Source: an uncultured Acidimicrobiaceae bacterium (GTDB lineage Bacteria; Actinomycetota; Acidimicrobiia; Acidimicrobiales; Aldehydirespiratoraceae). From it: 36,824 bases of DNA. Numbering within the stretch: the stretch's first letter is position 1; each line of letters opens with the position of its first letter. The stretch is taken from contig CAJWHS010000017.1 in the NCBI GenBank assembly GCA_913041415.1, positions 1 through 36,824 on the forward strand, given 5' to 3'. Positions 33,506 through 36,824 of the stretch are shown here, piece after piece. The notes beneath the pieces were generated by a model. It had not been told where the DNA came from. It saw nothing but the letters and a program-made list of their open reading frames with translations, and did not search any database. Position numbers and translations under genes: made by a program.

Positions 33506-35133
33506 CAGACGATCGCCTGTTCCACATAGGTGCCGAACACGTTGCGCATGGCGTTGCTGATCTCTTCCTCGGTGGCGTAGGTCTTCACCGCATCGATGAT
33601 CGGGGGCATGAGATTGACCGTTGGGTCCTCGGCGGCATTGCGGATGGCGGCGAGTGATGCCTCGACGGCGGCCGAGTTGCGCTCCTGCTTCACCGCCTCG
33701 AGTCGTTTGCGCTGGAGTTCCTCGACGGAATGGTCGATGCGGAGGAGGTTGGTCTCATCTTCGTCGTTGCCGTCGGTGAACTCGTTCAGGCCGACGATGA
33801 TCCGCTGGTCGTTGTTGATCTCCCGTGCGAAGCGGTAGGCGGCGTCGGCGATCTCGCCGACGAAGTAGCCGTTGTCGATCCCGGCGTAGACCCCCTCGAG
33901 GATCGAGCCGTTGCCGAGTTCGTCGAGGTGGGCGAATACGGCCTCGGCCTGAAGTTCCATCTCGTCGGTCATCCACTCGACGTAGGGGGCGCCGCCGAGC
34001 GGGTCGGCCACATTGGTTACGCCCGTCTCGTGAGCGACGACCTGCTGGGTCCGCAGTGCGATGCGTGCCGCCTTCTCGGTCGGGAGGGCAAGGGCCTCGT
34101 CGAAGGAGTCGGTGTGCAGCGACTGGGTGCCCCCGAGGGCGGCCGACAACGCCTGGATTGCGACGCGGGCGATGTTGTTTTCGGGCTGCTGGGCGGTGAG
34201 CGACACGCCAGCAGTCTGAGTGTGGAACCGGCACATCATCGCCCGCTCGTCGGTGGCGCCGTAGCGCTCCTTCATCCACCGGGCCCAGATGCGGCGGGCG
34301 GCACGGAACTTGCCGATCTCCTCGAAGAAGTCGGAGTGGGCGTTGAAGAAGAACGAGAGGCGACGCCCGAACTGGTCGACGTCCTGCCCTTCGGCGAGGG
34401 CGGCTTCGACGTAGGCAAACCCGTTGGCGAGGGTGAACGCGAGTTCCTGTGCCGCCGTCGAGCCGGCCTCGCGGATGTGGTATCCGGAGATCGAGACGGG
34501 GTGCCACTTCGGCATTTCGGCCGAGGTGTAGCGGATCATGTCGGTGACGATCCGCATGCTCGGGCGCGGGGGATAGATGTACTCCTTCTGCGCCTGGTAT
34601 TCCTTCAAGATGTCGTTCTGGATCGTGCCGGCCAGATCGGACTTGGCGACGCCGCCCTGTTCGCCGACAGCGATGTACATTGCCAGCAGCGCGGCAGCAG
34701 GGCCGTTGATCGTCATCGACGTGGAGACCTTGCCAAGGTCAATGTCGGCGTAAAGGTCCTCCATATCGCGCAGGGTATCGACGGCGACGCCGGCGCGGCC
34801 GACCTCGCCGAGTGCCCAGGGGGAGTCGGAGTCGTAGCCCATGAGGGTGGGCATGTCGAAGGCGGTGGAGAGGCCCATGCCGCCGTTGCGGAGGATCTCC
34901 TTGAAGCGGGCGTTGGTGTCCTCGGCTGTGCCGAAGCCGGCGAACATCCGCATCGTCCAGAGACGAGAGCGGTAGCCGGCGGCGTGCAGGCCTCGGGTGA
35001 ACGGGTACTGCCCGGGAAGTGGTGCGTCGCCGAAGACCGGATCGACCGGCACTCCGGACATCGTCTCGAAGGGCACGTCGCGGAGGTGGGTTGCGTCGTA
35101 CTGCTCTTGCCAGGCGTGCTTTTTGTCGTCCAT
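33505..35133 (-). CDS. Adenosylcobalamin-dependent acyl-CoA mutase large subunit, isobutyryl-CoA mutase-like (would usually be auto-named methylmalonyl-CoA mutase)
   Basis: 542 aa; LAGTIQNDILKEYQAQKEYIYPPRPSMRIVTDMIRYTSAEMPKWHPVSISGYHIREAGSTAAQELAFTLANG; F64 in RMFAGF and Q182 in AQKEYIYPP replace the MCM Tyr89/Arg207 positions. Confidence 0.9.
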   Translation of the reverse strand: MDDKKHAWQEQYDATHLRDVPFETMSGVPVDPVFGDAPLPGQYPFTRGLHAAGYRSRLWTMRMFAGFGTAEDTNARFKEILRNGGMGLSTAFDMPTLMGYDSDSPWALGEVGRAGVAVDTLRDMEDLYADIDLGKVSTSMTINGPAAALLAMYIAVGEQGGVAKSDLAGTIQNDILKEYQAQKEYIYPPRPSMRIVTDMIRYTSAEMPKWHPVSISGYHIREAGSTAAQELAFTLANGFAYVEAALAEGQDVDQFGRRLSFFFNAHSDFFEEIGKFRAARRIWARWMKERYGATDERAMMCRFHTQTAGVSLTAQQPENNIARVAIQALSAALGGTQSLHTDSFDEALALPTEKAARIALRTQQVVAHETGVTNVADPLGGAPYVEWMTDEMELQAEAVFAHLDELGNGSILEGVYAGIDNGYFVGEIADAAYRFAREINNDQRIIVGLNEFTDGNDEDETNLLRIDHSVEELQRKRLEAVKQERNSAAVEASLAAIRNAAEDPTVNLMPPIIDAVKTYATEEEISNAMRNVFGTYVEQAIV

Positions 35134-35143
35134 AGGAGATCTC

Positions 35144-35169
35144 CAAATACTTTGACGTCCAAGTATTTG
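35144..35169. promoter_or_regulatory. 26-bp near-perfect palindrome, candidate MarR operator between mutase and marR
   Basis: CAAATACTTTGACGTCCAAGTATTTG; arms CAAATACTT/AAGTATTTG perfectly complementary, 24/26 identity to its reverse complement. Confidence 0.65.
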
Positions 35170-35187
35170 TTCCTAGGCTACTTCACG

Positions 35188-35694
35188 ATGACGCTGGAGT
35201 TCGACCCGATTGACGAGGCGGCGGCCAACTGGCGAGGCGCCGGTTGGGCGGCCGTCGACGCAATGACCGCCGCCACGTCCATCACGAGGGCACACCAAGT
35301 CCTTTCCGGCCGGATTGACGCCGCACTGGCGCCGCTCGGCCTCAACTTCTCGCGTTTCGAGGTACTCGCCCTTCTTTCCTTCACGAAGGAGGGCGAACTC
35401 CCACTCGGCAAGGTCGGCGACCGCCTCCAGGTACACCCGGCGTCGGTCACCAACACCGTCAACCGTCTCGAAGCCGATGGCCTCGTCGCCCGCAAACCGC
35501 ATCCGACCGACCGGCGGACGACGCTGGCCGTGCTCACGGCGGACGGTCGGGGCCGGGTCCAGCAGGCCGCAGTCGCGCTCGCTGAGATCGAGTTCGGCGT
35601 GGCTGGCTTGACCGGTGATGGCCGTCGGTCGGTCGACGCAGCGATCCTTGAACTTCGCGTCGCCGCGGGCGACTTCGTCTCGCCTCCCTCTTAG
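35188..35694 (+). CDS. MarR-family transcriptional regulator
   Basis: LNFSRFEVLALLSFTKEGELPLGKVGDRLQVHPASVTNTVNRLEADGLVARKPHPTDRRTTLAVLTADGR; MarR wHTH with wing D-x-R. ORF track start at 33730 is over-extended antisense to the mutase. Confidence 0.93.
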   Translation: MTLEFDPIDEAAANWRGAGWAAVDAMTAATSITRAHQVLSGRIDAALAPLGLNFSRFEVLALLSFTKEGELPLGKVGDRLQVHPASVTNTVNRLEADGLVARKPHPTDRRTTLAVLTADGRGRVQQAAVALAEIEFGVAGLTGDGRRSVDAAILELRVAAGDFVSPPS

Positions 35695-36161
35695 CGGGGG
35701 TGAAGTCGAAAGAGCGGGATCAGGCGCTCCACCGACGCCTGGTAGACTGCGAATCGGGGGAGTGAGGTCGTCATGAGCTCGAATGCCCGGTCACGGTCTG
35801 GCCCGATGGTCTCCACGGCACGCGCAGGGAAGGTCTTGGCGCCGACCTCGAGGGTGATCTCGGGGTGGGCCCGCAGGTTGTGGGCCCACCCCGGCAAGGT
35901 CGGGCTTCCGGCGGCTGATGCCATCACGATGAAGGCGTCGCCGTCTGGCGTGCAGCTCAACGGCGAGGTGAGAGTTCGGCCTGACTGCGCGCCGGTCATC
36001 GTCACCAAGAGTGTGGGGTTGCCGTGCAGCGGATGTCCCTCGGGCATCTCCCCACCGTTGGAGCGGAAGGTCTCGATGACGCTCGCGTTGAAGTCGAGCG
36101 TCTGTTCCCTCGTCAGTCCGTGCACGGCGACCTCCTCGCTGGATGCGCTGCAATGATGCAC
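35691..36161 (-). CDS. Nitroreductase family deazaflavin (F420)-dependent oxidoreductase-like protein
   Basis: NPTLLVTMTGAQSGRTLTSPLSCTPDGDAFIVMASAAGSPTLPGWAHNLRAHPEITLEVGAKTFPARAVE; DDN/FDOR-type pattern. Confidence 0.84.
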   Translation of the reverse strand: MHHCSASSEEVAVHGLTREQTLDFNASVIETFRSNGGEMPEGHPLHGNPTLLVTMTGAQSGRTLTSPLSCTPDGDAFIVMASAAGSPTLPGWAHNLRAHPEITLEVGAKTFPARAVETIGPDRDRAFELMTTSLPRFAVYQASVERLIPLFRLHPR

Positions 36162-36196
36162 GGTTCGCTACCGTCCATGCACGGAGGTGCCCCCCG

Positions 36197-36824
36197 ATGC
36201 TCGACTTCGAACTGTCCCCCGAACTCCAGGAACTGCAGATCCGCGCCTGGAAGGTTGCCGCGGAAGGTGTCGCCGATTTCGGGATGCACACTGACTCTTG
36301 GATCAACGGCTACTCCAAGGAATTCAGCAAGCGCCTCGCCGAAGAGGGCTGGATCGGCATGACGTGGCCGGTCGAATACGGCGGTGGTGGGCAGTCGAAC
36401 CTGGCCCGCATTATCATGGGTGAGGCCATGATCTCGGCTGGTGCACCGATCGCCGCGAGCTGGTTCGCCGACCGACAGATGGGCCCAGCGCTGTTCACCT
36501 ACGGCACAGAGGACCAGCAGGCGGAATTCCTCCCCGGCATGCTCAGCGGCGAGACCACCTGGTGCATCGGCATGTCCGAGCCCGATGCCGGCTCCGATCT
36601 TGCCGGTCTCAAGACGTCTGCGATTCGCGACGGCGATGTGTTCGTCGTCAATGGCCAGAAGATCTGGACCTCCTTCGCAGCCGACGCCGACTACTGCTAC
36701 CTGATCTGCCGCACAACGGGCGACGGGCCACCACACAAGGGCGTCTCGGAGCTGATCGTGCCGATGGATCTCCCTGGCATTGAGATCCGTCCGATCACCG
36801 ACATGACCACCAACCGGCACTTCT
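36197..36824 (+). CDS. Acyl-CoA dehydrogenase, 3' end cut by window edge
   Basis: MLDFELSPELQELQIRAWKVAAEG...GWIGMTWPVEYGGGG...ETTWCIGMSEPDAGSDLAGLKTSAIRDGDVFVVNGQKIWTSFAADADYCYLICRTTGD; open to the right edge (not in the ORF track). Confidence 0.94.
   Translation, partial: MLDFELSPELQELQIRAWKVAAEGVADFGMHTDSWINGYSKEFSKRLAEEGWIGMTWPVEYGGGGQSNLARIIMGEAMISAGAPIAASWFADRQMGPALFTYGTEDQQAEFLPGMLSGETTWCIGMSEPDAGSDLAGLKTSAIRDGDVFVVNGQKIWTSFAADADYCYLICRTTGDGPPHKGVSELIVPMDLPGIEIRPITDMTTNRHF

Noticed and set aside
33730-35694. 654-aa plus-strand ORF reaching into marR
   Set aside because: Only the last ~168 aa (from 35188) is a recognisable MarR protein. The rest is antisense to the mutase and reflects GC-bias openness, not a fusion.
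1-36824. CRISPR arrays, insertion sequences, tRNA/rRNA genes, selC
   Set aside because: No repeat-spacer periodicity, transposase-like ORF, terminal inverted repeats or tRNA-like cloverleaf recognised by eye. tRNA scanning software was not available, so small RNAs could be missed.

Overview
High-GC, densely coded bacterial window. By protein character it is probably an actinobacterium, possibly Acidimicrobiia-like; this is inferred, not tested. The centre is a one-carbon (C1) oxidation locus: an FAD/GcvT-type dimethylglycine/sarcosine dehydrogenase-like protein with ETF beta/alpha, FolD, MTHFR (metF-like), Fhs, FolC, SerA with a DUF1015 protein, and an NAD-linked formate dehydrogenase (FDH). 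Main observations: (1) The FDH catalytic gene is split in the ORF track by an in-frame TGA at exactly the Sec position (NRT-U-HAPSVVGL). A stem-loop with loop GGUCU follows at the same distance as in the E. coli fdhF SECIS, so this is a probable selenoprotein. (2) The FDH alpha chain is divided between two genes: the N-terminal [4Fe-4S] domain (CSYCGVGC...CIKGRFGW) is fused to the C-terminus of a separate Fe-S protein two genes downstream. (3) A 17-bp imperfect palindrome (about GTTCCRYATNRYGGAAC) occurs as tandem pairs with an exact 18-bp period upstream of serA/folC, fhs-metF, an iclR gene and fdh. This predicts an IclR-controlled C1 regulon. (4) The 'methylmalonyl-CoA mutase' carries Phe/Gln at the positions that are Tyr89/Arg207 in true MCM, the isobutyryl-CoA mutase signature. 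(5) A near-perfect 26-bp palindrome lies between that mutase and a divergent MarR gene. (6) An SDR gene appears to have lost an internal in-frame segment. Flanking genes include a photolyase, a TauD dioxygenase, a DEAD/DEAH helicase, a CoA-transferase, an MFS transporter, ProRS and an acyl-CoA dehydrogenase. No CRISPR array, transposase, rRNA or tRNA was recognised.
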